In this document: one piece after another, positions 22,761-34,137 of the stretch
Position numbering within the stretch: the stretch's first letter is position 1
Layout: each line of letters begins with the position of its first letter
Source: Lasiosphaeris hirsuta
Taxonomy: Eukaryota; Ascomycota; Sordariomycetes; Sordariales; Lasiosphaeriaceae
Reading direction: 5' to 3'
NCBI GenBank assembly: GCA_030549175.1
Contig: JAUKUA010000002.1
Coordinates: forward strand, 1,240,001-1,304,000
DNA: 64,000 nucleotides
Notes under the pieces: generated by a model
The model's database searches: none
Told to the model about the DNA's origin: nothing
The model's input: only the letters and a program-made list of their open reading frames with translations
Made by a program: the position numbers and the translations under genes

Positions 22761-23540
22761 TTAGGATTGTGAGACGGCCTCTACTGGGTTCTGTGACGTC
22801 TGGGAGACCCAGGGATCGGCATCTGAGGAAGGGGGACCAGTTGGTGTTAGCGTCCGTATCTTAATATCCAGCTTAGATATTACAACCTCGGGGTCGAAAG
22901 GTACTAGATCTACACCTCTGAAACCTCCTGTATTGTTGCTTTCGGTCATGGCAGCAAAGTGTGCGGCTTTGAAGGTGAGGAAGAACTCGACCTTGGTGAT
23001 GTGGTTGATATGCGTTCTGACGAAGTGCTCGACCTGCTGACCGTAGGCTTTTTGTTGAGATGCTAAAAACACCCAAAATCGAGTGGCTGGGTTAGATGGG
23101 ATGAGTGAGCAGGTAGGCTGATGGGGATGATGTTGTTCTGCTTGCCAAAGTCTTCGAATTCGGCCGACTGGTGACTCTCATGCCCATCTAGTAAAATCAT
23201 CCGATATGCACCCTTCGTGCGAGGCTTTTTGTGTTTATCGAAGTGTTTGATCCATTCTAGGCTAGTCTCGTTATCTGTCCACCCGTTGGAAGTTGGTTTG
23301 ATGGCCCAAGTCGAGTGGGAGGCCGCCTTCTGTATACCAGCTGGCGAGGTGGTACGCGCCTTGAACGATGAGAAACGGCGGGAGGCACCACCCTTCGCCA
23401 TTGATACACTCAATCGCTGTCGCCCATTCCCGATTACCAGGCTGAACTGCCTTGCCTCGTCCACGTCGATCGGCGCGTGTTACTACCATTGCTGCGCAGA
23501 TAACACCCATCATAAAGCCGGTCTCGTCGAAATTCTAAAG
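22761..23540 (-). pseudogene. DDE transposase fragment, Fot1/pogo type (Tc1/mariner superfamily)
   Basis: Read on the minus strand in changing frames, the DDE catalytic core is visible. NFDETGFMMG contains the first Asp, LLDGHESH the second, and HSSHLTQPLDFGCF, with the typical HLTQPLD signature, the third. After this comes a C-terminal stretch starting KKAYGQQVEHF. The N-terminal DNA-binding CENP-B-like half is missing, with a stop directly before NFDETGF, and at least two frame changes are needed. It is an immobile remnant of a cut-and-paste transposon common in filamentous ascomycetes. Confidence 0.75.
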
Positions 23541-24269
23541 TCGCAGTGACAGAAGATGGGAGAAATGCTAAGCCACTTCTAGTACAAGGTCCCGTGCTGG
23601 ATTTATGAGTCCGGTTTTTTTTGGCAACCGCTTGGCTGTTAAGACCTCTGTTAGTTCAAGGTCCACGTGCCCCATTTTGCAGTCTCTGTTTTTTTGTCAA
23701 CCGCTTGGTGGGGTAAAGGGGGGGTACATGCACCGCCACACCGAAGGGTCTGAGAATCCTGAGACCAAGAGTGATTGACTTGTGGTTTCGGGGGATGGTG
23801 GATGTGGCGATGTTGACGCAAAGTCGGCGGTTTGCGTAGAAAACAGTCGAACTCATATTTCTCAGTACTCAGAACTCAAACTGTTATGGTTTGTCCTATG
23901 GATATATGCTATGTACCTGGTATCTGATACTTGCTGAAATTTTAAACTGAATTGCACTCTTTGTTGATATCTAAGCAGACCAACACGGTTTCGCCGCCGC
24001 CAGGGGAGACGGCGGGGTTGACAGCTCTGGAGCACTTCTGACCGATCTCGCCACAGAACAGATGTAGAAGTCGTGGGCGTCCTTTCTACGACTTGGCCGC
24101 CAATATCGCCCCCTCAGCTGCCTCGGGTGATCACTGACCAGTGATGTCCATGACCAATATGTGCCCATCCAACGACCCTTTGTCCACTGATGAGAAAGAA
24201 TGCATCCGGTATACGAGTCGTCCCATTCCAAGTCGATGGAGAGTGCCGCCATCTCTCAGGTATTACGGG
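23541..24269. other. intergenic region with short direct repeat
   Basis: An imperfect direct repeat (TCCGG or TCTCTG, then a T run, then GGCAACCGCTTGG or GTCAACCGCTTGG) lies at about 23609-23636 and 23681-23708. Minus-strand frames at 23971-24252 are probably the untranslated 3' flank of the next gene. No other gene is supported. Confidence 0.4.
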
Positions 24270-25503
24270 TCAATTGTGGCAACGCACAAACCCCGGCCCT
24301 GCGACGGCCGTATACGAATACTCTAGCGGAGATTCTCTCGGACTCGAGCGAGCCGAAGCGATGAAGCGTTGTATTTCAGTGACATTGATCTCGTGCTTGA
24401 GTGGGTGCGAAGGCCCCGGCTCATAGCTCCAGTGCGCGTGTCCAAGCGCGTAGTGCCGTTCTGAGTTTGCCGACGTCAGATGTGACAGCCAATAATGAGA
24501 CCTCTCGGTGCCGCTGCCCAGGCATTTCCACGTAGTGAATACCAACAGCCGTCCATCGGGCCGACCTGGAGCGGCATCAGGCGCTATATTGACGGAATAG
24601 TCGGCATAACAGCGTGGACAGCATTTCCTAGGGCCTGTTAGCGTGCTTGTATTTGAAAGGGTGGGGGTGGCTAAATACGTACAGGGCGCCAAACGGGGTA
24701 CTGTCAAGACACATGCAGTCCACCATGTGGAATAGTGCACACTGAAGCCGCTTGTTCATAAAAACTCTTTCTGGTAGTAAGGGGGTAATCTGACTATCTA
24801 AAGTAGTTATGGGTAGCGAGAAGGTAGCGATTCGGCGAGCTTCCTCTTCACTAAACCGCTGGTCAAGACTAAAGTTGGCCATGTTCGGCACAAGAAAGTG
24901 ATATTCGTCGGCCCACCTAAGGTGTTCGCAGATGGGGTCGGCATGTGTAATAACATGGCCGATTTCGTAAAGGGTCCGTAGCGTGGCTGTATGACCGGGC
25001 CCCATCCAGGGCGGCCACACATCCCGTTGCCGCATGCTGACGGTGTTGTAGGCGCCGTAGGTTCTGAATCGTGTGAGTGAGAGCCCACGCCCTGTTGATT
25101 GGCCAAAGGGTCTTGCGAGGTCGGCCGTTAGCTTCTCTGAGGTAGGAGCGTCGATTTCGTGCTGTTCGCTACCTCGCCGAGCCTCCCAGGCACTGGCAAT
25201 CAAATCAAGTTGGGGCAATCGACAACCACCCGTCTTGGCAGAACGACCGAGGGGAGCTGGTTCTGACCATCCGTGCGGTGCTGTGACAGATTTCTTCGTT
25301 TCGTTACTACCTGACGATACTGACGCCTTCGTTTCGTCGCTGCTTGACGATCCTGACGCCTTCGTTTTGCCACTGCTTGGCCTTGCCGATGCCTTCATTT
25401 TGTCGCTACACGACAATGCTGACGCCTCCCTCTTGTCACTACTTGATCTTGCTGACCTAAGAGCGGTTTGTACCTTTTTCAGGGCAGCCAGGGCTGCAGA
25501 CAT
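24270..25503 (-). CDS. hypothetical protein with 11-residue Ser/Lys repeats and a CxxC pair
   Basis: Two exons, 25503-24683 and 24627-24270, are joined by a 55-nt intron (GTACGT..CTAG); the junction codon CTG restores frame and the product is 392 residues. Residues about 20-70 are a low-complexity repeat of the form SSDETKASVSS, encoded by a 33-bp minisatellite. The remaining part looks globular, with WPPWMGPGHTATLRTLYEIG and, after the intron, CCPRCYADYSVNIAPD. The paired CC..C arrangement and later Trp-rich segment recall uncharacterised fungal F-box-associated proteins, but I cannot assign a family. Its downstream neighbour on the same strand is a transposase remnant. Confidence 0.6.
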
Positions 25504-25692
25504 GGTGACGGATTATGTGGAAGCTGAATGTGTAATTTGTCGGGCGGCAGAGCCGTTTATATCCCAATGACCAACACGGACAGAGAGTTTCGGCCGAGTC
25601 ATGTTTGCCGAAGCGAATCGTCATCTTGTGGCTTGATGGATTTAGGTTCATCTCCGAGTCGTATCTAGAGAAGGTTTCCGGCCGTTAGTTTT
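25504..25692. promoter_or_regulatory. probable promoter of the hypothetical gene at 25503
   Basis: A short region upstream of the minus-strand start at 25503 and downstream of a decayed minus-strand gene. No specific motif identified. Confidence 0.3.
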
Positions 25693-26732
25693 TTAGGAGC
25701 TGGTCTGCCGGACAAGGTCCACACACCTGAGGTTTGTCCAAAGATATCGGACCCCACACTTGCTACGTTGATGCCAAGAGGGCATCGCTATGATGTGCAT
25801 GCCGATGCACGCCCGCACTTGCTGCGTGGGGAAATCGTCCGAGGATACCCCAGATCCCGCGAGTATTGAATATGCCCTTTTAATGTCGGTGTCGGGCGAA
25901 GTTGTGATGAGAAAGAAAAGCCGGGTAGCTCGGGCTGCCAGTTGCCAGCGCAGGTATCCTATCGGGTAGCCGCCGAAGCCGAAGTGGGAGAGAAATGGCG
26001 TCCGTTCCGACGAAAGACCATCTCCTGAGGTGAGCGAGGCGACAAATGTACGAGTAGCATCGGCCCGCTGGTCTAGCAACAACCGACCGAAAGAGAGGTC
26101 GGAAAGGTAAGGGTGGTTCGTCGCCGGACTGCGCCGAACTCAAGTCGCCGCCAAAATTTCGCGGAGTGCCTCTTCCATGGTACAGGCGATAGAGGTTGAG
26201 GATATGGCACATGACTTCGCCATCGACCTTGAGCGAGAGATCGCTTGACATGGCCGTGTCGATGGGCTGAGTCGGTACAACTCATTCGAGGACACGGTCT
26301 TTCTGGTTTTGCTGCGGCCGGATGGCCAGGGCGAATGGCAGTTGGGCCTAAGCGAACGATGACTCGCAGGCCCCTTCAGGCTGGAAATATCCATTGTGTC
26401 GCACCAGATGGTCCTCGAAGGCGCGAGCGCGGAGAACTGGCTGCAGCCACCGTCCCTGCTTGTCGAGTGCCTCGTCCTTCCATTCTCCGAGTTTTCTGTA
26501 GGAACTCCTGCTTCGTGCTGTGCTTCCTCCACATCCCAGATATTGGCCGCTCGATGAGTCCGACGACTCCGCCTGCGAAATCCACCGTTTGCTTGATTGA
26601 CATCGCTGATAATTTGTGCATATTTATCGCCTGGTGAGTTTGGCTGGTCTGCCGTGGCGTAGAGGTATGAGAGTATACGAATAAATGTTCCAATATGTTC
26701 CTTCGATCTAAAGCCCACGCTTGCTTCACCAC
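25693..26732 (-). pseudogene. decayed hypothetical gene, frame-broken
   Basis: Coding-like stretches follow each other on the minus strand but in different frames: NMHKLSAMSIKQTVDFAGG and ERPISGMWRKHSTKQEFLQK (from 26732), SSDLSLKVDGEVMCHILNLY (near 26251), and then FLSHFGFGGYPIGYLRWQLA with LFFLITTSPDTDIKRAYSIL (26082-25693). No standard introns join them, so this looks like a gene disrupted by indels. The family is not recognised. Confidence 0.4.
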
Positions 26733-27057
26733 AGTCCAGGTACCTTATCTACCTCACGAGAGAGCCTTGGTCCGGATGGTCGTAACCAGTTGATTGCATT
26801 GACAAAGTGTAATAATTAGTAGCGTATCACTCCGACCCTTGCAGTATATATGTACACACCAATATTAGCCATGACGGTGACGGCAACCTCGGCCTATGCC
26901 ATGTAGATCAAACCCCAACCGTGACCACCAAACTCCACCATTGTAAAAATGGAAATGGCTGGCCGTTATCCCGACCCCGGATTTTCAATAAATCGCTAAA
27001 CAGCAACACTCCAGGCGCGCATCATGGGTATCTCGCTCTCAATCAAATCATTAGTGC
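26733..27057. other. intergenic region
   Basis: Convergent-side spacer between the decayed gene and the 3' end of the membrane protein gene. No gene or motif seen. Confidence 0.4.
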
Positions 27058-28021
27058 CTACCTCGCAACCCCAACCCCCCTGCTGTCTACCGGCGGCATC
27101 TCATTCATGACCAGCTCCACCCGGCTCCCGTCCGGCCCCCCATCAAACCCCGCCTTCTCACCCGCCTTCCCCTTGGCCGCCGCCCGCGCATCGCGATTCC
27201 TCTTCTTGATCACGAAAAACCAAATCGCCAATGCGGCCAGCGCCGCCACGGTCGCGACGCCCGCCACGGCCAGCGCGATCTTGGAGCCCATGTCTATGCC
27301 ATTCGACGGGGCGCCGGGCCCGGTCGAGGGGCTCTTGGTGCCCGTCGCGACCGGCGGCGGTGGCGGCGGCCGCGGCGGGGGTGTGGTGGTGACGGGCGGG
27401 GTGGAGGTCGGGGTGACGTCGACGGTTCTGGTTACGCGCTTGGTGGACTGCGGCAGGGTGGTTACGGTGGCGGCGGTGCTGACGGCGAGGAGGTTGAATG
27501 CGCCGGCATTGGTGTCGGCGAGCTCGGCGTCGGAGGCATTTTGCAGGCGGGCGCCAAACGAGCCGCCAATGTCGGTGGTGGAGAGGAGGAGGCCGGGAAA
27601 TCCGAGGTTGGTGATTTGGAAGGTTGTGGAGGTTGGGGTCTGAAAAAGGGGGGGGAGGAGGGGTTAGTTTGCACCCAAAGTCCAGCGCGGGATGGGATGA
27701 GGGGCTGCGCACGAGAATCCAGCGCTGGTTGGTAAAGGTGTCGTTAAGCGGTCCCATCCACGGGATGTTGAGGGAGGACGAGTCCTGAAAGATGCAGTCG
27801 AGGCGCACGCTATCGGAGCCCCAGGCTTTGTTGTAGATGAAGTAGCGGCCGCTGTCGTCGGGCACGAATTGCCATCGCACCTCGTCGGTCGGGCTGCTGC
27901 AGTTGACTGTGCGGACGGGGAACGGGTCTGCGTTGTCCAGCCCCAAAATGGCGGCCAAACAGGCGTCGCTGCCTGCACGGGCGGGATTGAGGTGGTACCA
28001 TGATTTCGGGTCGATCGACAT
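27058..28021 (-). CDS. predicted single-pass membrane protein with lectin-like N-terminal domain
   Basis: Two exons, 28021-27713 and 27639-27058, are joined by a 73-nt intron (GTGCGC..TTTCAG) with phase 0; 296 residues. Residues 1-150 (KSWYHLNPARAG, QFVPDDSGRYFIYNKAWG, FTNQRWIL) have the Trp/Tyr pattern and QxW-like block of beta-trefoil R-type lectin folds found in many fungal proteins. A Pro/Thr-rich stalk (184-200) follows, then a transmembrane helix at about 222-246 (GSKIALAVAGVATVAALAAL), a basic stop-transfer (KKRNR) and a short cytosolic tail. No signal peptide is visible from this Met. An upstream in-frame Met at 28090 gives a Ser-rich extension, also not a clear signal peptide. Probably a cell-surface protein of unknown role. 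Confidence 0.7.
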
Positions 28022-28620
28022 GGCGGAGGTTGGAAATAAATTGAGGCTCAGGCTGTGCGACGAAGACGACGCATGTGGTGAGGTCGTCAAACTCTACGCG
28101 AAGGAATAGGAATGCCCGGGATGAAGAGGGAAGGAGCCATGGGGGAAGGGCCCCCCTTTGCGTGATAAAGACCCCTCAGAACCGCTCGAGACTTGCGCTG
28201 AAACGGGCAACGCACGATTCCTTTAATTTTACGAGGTGCACGAATGGTGGTGTGCAGTCTGCAGCGCTTCGAGAAACGAGGCGTTTTCTCTCGCCCATCA
28301 TGGCTTCCAATGGAACGCTATTGAACCAGTGCGAGACTGGACGAATAATAGCTCTGGGGCCCGGGGCATTGGCGATAAACCAGGCGCGCTAGTCAAATCG
28401 GGCAACCGCCTCCCATTTAAATGTTGGCCCCGATCTGCATGCGGGTGCCAGCCTCACTCTCGCTGAGTGGGTAGAGACGGCGGAAGGCGCAGTGTGTGGC
28501 CAGTGGGGGACTGCTGCCTTGGTCACATTTTTGGAGTTCTTGAGTCGTGGACGAGTCACCACTTCCTCTCTGCAACATCGTCGCGACAAGCAGCTGTCAA
28601 GGTCGATTTGAAACGCCAAC
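28022..28620. promoter_or_regulatory. shared divergent promoter region
   Basis: About 600 bp separate the starts of the minus-strand lectin-like gene (28021) and the plus-strand F-box gene (28621), so both promoters must lie here. No recognised motif. The final part just before 28621 has a C/A-rich leader, AAACGCCAACATG. Confidence 0.5.
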
Positions 28621-31600
28621 ATGCCCGAGCTCCCCGTGCCTTCGTGCTGCCTGTGCGTGCAGCGCATCAACTGTCGGCGCGGCGGTCCCGAGGTGCCTCT
28701 CCAGAAGCTGGATTGGCGGAGCGAAGTGCGCGCAGGTGCGTATCTTAAAATTTCTCATTTTGGCGCGATCTTGAGGGGAATCGCTTCGATTTCGTCTGCG
28801 TCGGGCTCATCACACTCACCATTCACAGTCAGGTCCACGCGCGCCAAGGAACAGCCGTATCTAACCGGCATCGGCTGGGTGCGGGTCCTGCCCGGGACCG
28901 GGACCGAAAACACGGTGCTCCACGCCGACCGAAACCCCGATGTCTCGTATCAGATGCGGGCCGAGACACCCGAGGCTTCGGTAAAAGCCCACTCGCTCTA
29001 CTTCGGCTCGCGCAGGCACTGGGTCTTTCCCATTCACAATGCCTGCTGGGAGCTGCTCTTGGAGCGCGTTGCCGGCAGCCAACTGGCCAAGCGGGATCTG
29101 ATTGCCGAGCGCCTATTCAACCTCCTCGCGAGCATGCCTTTCGATCGCATGGGTCTCTTGATGTCTTGGAACTACTCACGGAGGTCCAAGTGGCTCCCAG
29201 TAGCCCCAGAAAATCCAAGTCCAAAGTTCCTGTTGGCTGATCCTACCCTGCTTCGCTTTCGAGTGTTGCCGCCGTCACCACCACCGCCGCCTGGCCAAGC
29301 CTGGCTTGGAGAGGAGGACATGGAGCCAGAGCCTACAGCAGATATCGGGGAAGCCTTGCGGAGTCCTGCAGATGATGCACAACCAACCGCAGAAGGGCCA
29401 CAGGGAATTGCAGAGGAGTCTACGGCACAGCCCTCGGAAGAACCCGTAGAGCCCTCACAACAACCACCAGAGACCTTACCAGAAGCCGACTTACAAGTAC
29501 TAGCAGAGGCCCCTCAAGAAACCACGGAAGTCTCACCAGAAACTGTTGTGAGTTCACAAAAACCAGCCGAGCCCTCACATGCTCCCTCGGAGACCTCGCC
29601 CGAGTCTTCAAAGCCCGCAGAGGAGCCCACAGCTGAACCCAAAGAGTCAGCAGCGCTCACACGAGAAGACCCTGAACTTAACAGCCAAGCGGAGCCTGGA
29701 GAGCAACAACCTGGGGTACTAGCAGCTGACATAGAAGCCGAAATGACCGATGACATCTCAGAATGCACACCCCCCAGCCAAGACGTCTTTTCCATACTGC
29801 CGGCCGAGATGAACATCGCCCTCCTATCCTTCCTTAGCACCGCTGACATCTGCAACTTCCGCCTGGCCTCTCGCACAATCGCCGAGCTCTCCGACCCCGA
29901 CGAACTCCCCCCCGCCTTTTGGGCGAGTCGGTTCCAGCACGACCACGAAATGTCTTTCTACACAGCCGGCGGGCCACCCCCCGCCAATCTCGCCCCAAAG
30001 AAGTGGCGCGAGCTGTATGTCAAGATCAAGGGCGAGCTGGAAAACACAAGCTTCTCGGGGCATCTGAGGAGTCGGCGGTTGATATGGGACTCGATCGAGC
30101 CTCTGTTTGAGTATATGACGGCGCCTGAACCCACGTATCCGACCGACCTCCTACCCCGTGACACCGCCGGGGCCGTGGGCGGCGCCATAGTCCGCGCAGA
30201 GCGCATGGCTGACCAGCCTGATTTGTATCTTAACGCACTGGGAGGGACGCATCTGCTCGGCACGCAGGTCCTGAGGGTTCCGACTGACGAGGAGAGGGCT
30301 ACCTACAAGTCCTGGGCTATCGGAGTGTCGTTCCGGCGCGTGGTTCGGCAGGATTTCATCTGCGGGCTGCGGCTGCTCTTTTCACTCGAGGATGAAGACA
30401 GTTCGGACGACAGACACTTCAGGGAGGTTTCACGCATCGGATTCTGCACGCCGCACTGCGAGAAGAAGATCAAAGTTGATAGCAGTGATCGGTTAGTGGG
30501 AATCAAGGTCGCGAGCTCGGTTAATGGACTGCTCGCGCTGCGATGTGTCCTGCAGAGAGCAGACTCGGAGGATCAGGGGCCTTCCGAGAGCTATGCTGGG
30601 TGTTTTGATACGAGTTTTAGTGGTATTGGGGTTGCCACCCTCTATCCACGCAGCGGATCGACCCTCTCTAGCATTCGGGTTGGGCTTGATGTAAGTACCC
30701 CTTTTTTTCAACTCATGACATGACCTTGACGTTTGCAGGCCTGGAAGGTCATTTCAATTCAACTTCTCGAGGACTGGGGAAGCAGCTTGAAGCCGCCAGA
30801 ACCCGAGCCCCTAGGATTCAAAGAACCCGTGGCCGAGGAGACGCCTCCGATTCAACTTCTCGAGGACTGGGCGAATAAGCAGTTGGACCCCGAGCCCTCA
30901 ACATCCGAAGAACCCGCGCCAGAGCAAGACCCAAAAAAAAGCCGCCCGATGGCGGCAGTACTCTGGAGTCCAATACCCCCTTGCACAACTGGGACGACAT
31001 TCTCGGTTCCGTCTGACGCTGCAACCGAGACGCAGGGCCTGTCATCGGAGTTCCGCCTCAACATAAACTTTGGCGGGATCGATGGCGAGGATCTCTCGTA
31101 TATCACCGCCGTCGCCGTCTACATGGACGGGCAACTCGGACACTTCATCAAGGGCATTGGGATTTTTAAACATTCCTGGATGGATGAGAGGTCATACGGG
31201 TCAAAGACGTCACACGAGAATCCCTTTTCGCGCCGGCGGAGACTGCCAAGGCTGATGTTTCCCATCAACGGCAGTGGTGGGGAGAGGATTAACCAGATCA
31301 AGGTTATGTTGGAGAAGCCGCCCGCGGGTGCGGCTCCGGGCGACATTGGCGAAGACAGCACGGTGGCGAGGTATGGGGAGATACAGGCCCTGGAGGTGAG
31401 TCGGATGATGTCTGTTACGATCAGGGGTGTTGACAGTTTGCAGATCTCCACGACCTTTGACCGGACTTTCTCGGCTAGGATGTACAACTCGCCCGAACAT
31501 GCTGATTTCGAGTCGCCCAAGCCCCCTGTAACGGCAAATATGGAGACCGCCGTACTGACTCCCCCTAAAGGACAAACCATGACGGGCATGCTGGTGAGAA

Positions 31601-32746
31601 TGAAGGTACGTGCCCGTCTCCTCAATCCTCTGAGCCAAAAGGCCATATTACTCTATCTAGCATCATTGACCGCGATGCAGCACTCTGCCCGATTCTTCGA
31701 AACCATCTCAATCCAAAGCCAATCCCTCCCACCCATCCCTCCGACCACTTTCCCCTCCGAGTCACGTTGGGACCCGGCCAAATCCCACATGCTGCCTCTC
31801 ACCCCCACCATCCTGGAATCCGCCTTCCCGGCTCGCGGACCCTTTTACCGGCCCGGCGGGGTCTTTATCAACTCAGTCTCGCTGCACTCGGTCCGCCGGA
31901 TCGGCATCTCGTCGGGCGCCACCAGCTCGGCACCCATATGCAACTCGCGTCGGTCGTTCCACGTTTCGGGGCTCAAGTTCTTTTTCTGGGACACGGACGA
32001 GCCCGTATACTTGGGCCAGTGGATCAACCAGGTGGAGAGCTTGGAGGTGGAGAGGGGCGAGCGGGTGACGGGCATCGAGGTGTGGCACTCGCAGCACCCG
32101 GTCTGGGGGCGGTCGAGTTTGCATCCGCGTCGGTTCAACGGCAAGATCCGGGGGTTGAAGATTGAGACGACGCGCGGGGAGAAGACGGTGCATTTGGATC
32201 GGATGGGGAACCGAGTGCGGGTGAGGTTTAGTGATGAGGGGAGTGAGCTGGTAATTCTCTTCGTTTCTTTACATTCCCTGTTTCCTTATGGCCGGAGATG
32301 TGTGCTGACAGTAACAGACGGGGTTGGTGTGGAGTTTTAATCATCTTTGGGATCACATACAAGTTATCAGGGGGCCGGCGAGGGACGAGGCTGCGCATAT
32401 TGCCTTGCCGGATGCGACAGAGGAGGAGGAGGAGGAACTTCGTGAGGGTGCAGGGGAAGATACTATTGTTTCACAAAATGGTGCTAGGGAGACGACCGCC
32501 GAGGAACCTTTGATGGAAGAGGTTGTTGATGTTGTTATTGGTGGTGGTGGTGGTGGCGGTGGTGGTGGTGGTGGTGGTGGTGGTGAAGCCCCTGAGGCTG
32601 AGCAGATCATTGCTGAGGTGGTCGCCGGTGTGGTTGACCAGGCTGTTATGGAGGTTGCTGGCGGCGCCGATGACGGGAGCAGTGGAGTTGCCGCTGAAGT
32701 ACCGGTTCAAGTAGCAGGGGATGGACAGAGTATGATTGAGGAATGA
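28621..32746 (+). CDS. large F-box protein, 1280 residues
   Basis: Probably a substrate-receptor subunit of an SCF-type ubiquitin ligase. Five exons keep frame: 28621-28735, 28829-30690, 30739-31605, 31681-32250 and 32318-32746. The F-box (FSILPAEMNIALLSFLSTAD, about residues 359-400) is followed by the FWASRF block common to ascomycete F-box proteins. The part after it contains repeated beta-rich segments (GIGWVRVLPG before it; FICGLRLLFS, MLVRMK and HVSGLKFFFWDTDEPVYLGQ after), probably the substrate-binding region of the fungal DUF7600-like type. Between residues about 230 and 350 is a Pro/Glu/Thr repeat tract. Exon 3 holds a duplicated QLLEDW motif, and exon 5 encodes a 15-Gly run. The first intron has no stop and is a multiple of three, so it could be retained. 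F-box call firm; target unknown. Confidence 0.8.
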
Positions 32747-32977
32747 GTAGGTGAGTAGGAAGGGATGAAATGCACCCCGGTCCTTGGTCTGAGGTATCCC
32801 TGAAAATAACGTCTCTTTGATACCCCCCAATCCGAACATCCCGCCCTCGTGAAATATATGCGCCCTCCCGTCTTCTCGACAAAGCACAGCTAGAATGTGA
32901 ACTTAAGGTTGATGGCAGTGCACCCAGTGTAATTCCACCCCCGAGCCGACATGTAAATGTAAGAGGCACACTGGATG

Positions 32978-33414
32978 TCACCGAGGACGAGGAGGGTGCC
33001 GACGACAAAGCCGACGAGGGTTTGCACTTGCCGCGCCGAACCTTCTTGCCATCGCGCCTATTCTCCTTGAGACGTTGGGTAGGAGCGATGGTAGCGGTGA
33101 TGGTATCGACGACAGTTGTCGTGTAGTCACGTCGTCAGCTCCAACACACTTGCGTACGACGTGATCGTGCTCTCGTATGTTGAGTACTCCGTGCTGAGCG
33201 AGATTATGATGTCGGTGTACGACACGGTCGTCGTTGCAGTGGCTGTCACCACATTGAGGGGTGGTATTGATGTCGAGATGACCGGGGCTCCGAACAGATC
33301 TGTACACGTCGCGAACTGCTCTCCTGGGTTCCGGTCGATCTGGCCAACAACCTGCTGCAGGCACTGGTTGAGTGTGCACAACGGGCTGTAGGCATTGTAG
33401 AGCATATCTGTCAT
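32978..33414 (-). pseudogene. truncated Ser/Thr-rich secreted-type protein gene
   Basis: The minus-strand frame from 33414 reads a small Cys-containing head (SPLCTLNQCLQQVVGQIDRN, FATCTDLFG) followed by a Thr/Ser-rich tract (VVTATATTTVSYTDI). It ends at a TGA near 33127. The Thr-rich reading resumes in another frame as TTTVVDTITATIAPTQRLKE, which implies a one-base indel. The layout, a Cys-rich head then a Ser/Thr tract, is the same as in the secreted protein at 39305-40249. No signal peptide is visible, so a first exon may be missing. Probably a pseudogene. Confidence 0.4.
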
Positions 33415-33720
33415 GTTTTAAATGAGTCTCGTAGAGAGTGTGAGCTGTTGAGCAAGAAACGTGTGACGAAAGGGAAATGCAACGGTCCAAGACGCGCTCA
33501 ACGGAGAGATGTACTCCTAGTAGTATATTTTGGAGATCTGCGCTGTTTGACTGCCCCTGGAATGCCAAATTTGATAAACAGAAGATTATAAAGAGATTTA
33601 AGTTGTCTCTGAGCCTTTCCGACCTTACTAAATATACCACTCTAGTATTACGTAGGTTAGTCTTAGTAAGTTACGTAGTACCCGTTTATCTACCTAATAG
33701 ACTTGAATAGGTAAACCCAG
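33415..33720. other. AT-rich spacer
   Basis: From about 33560 the DNA becomes AT-rich, with many TA steps resembling the RIP block at 18.5-22 kb. No gene seen. Confidence 0.4.
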
Positions 33721-34137
33721 TTAACCTCTAAACAACGGTACAGGAGTATGTAAGTTACTACTTGACAACTTTATATATAATTTAAAACTTTCGTTAATAA
33801 TACCAGCCAGCATCCCTTCGAAGCTTGTTTCGCTGTCCCGAAGCTTGGAGTGCACCGTCGGGCTATAGACGTCTTGGAGCAGGTGGTACAAGAGCGAGGG
33901 GAAATCGGCGCCGGAAAACTCAAGAATCTTTTGACGCGTGTAGTGATCCGGAAATACCGCAAGGGCCGATTCGTTGATGTCAGGCTCGCGATCCCTAGTC
34001 GCCGTAAAAGTCAGTAAGCTTCTTCCCGTTTCGTGATGGGTTTTATTACATGGCAGGAGTTTGCCGCACGATTGTCTCCGCCCGGCGGGTGATTCGTCAA
34101 GTGGAAGAGTGGTCTGCGAAATAACGGTATTAGACAT
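33721..34137 (-). CDS. short hypothetical protein, doubtful
   Basis: A frame of 138 codons on the minus strand. It includes FPDHYTRQKILEFSGADFPS and LYHLLQDVYSP, which read like natural protein, but no family is recognised and the 3' end runs into AT-rich DNA. It may be a remnant rather than a gene. Confidence 0.3.
   Translation of the reverse strand: MSNTVISQTTLPLDESPAGRRQSCGKLLPCNKTHHETGRSLLTFTATRDREPDINESALAVFPDHYTRQKILEFSGADFPSLLYHLLQDVYSPTVHSKLRDSETSFEGMLAGIINESFKLYIKLSSSNLHTPVPLFRG

Noticed and set aside
25073..25570. 165-codon plus-strand frame with Asp/Ala/Leu repeats
   Set aside because: It is the reverse strand of the 33-bp minisatellite in the minus-strand gene.
32353..32610. Minus-strand frame with a long proline run
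   Set aside because: Complement of the (GGT)n poly-Gly tract of the F-box gene.
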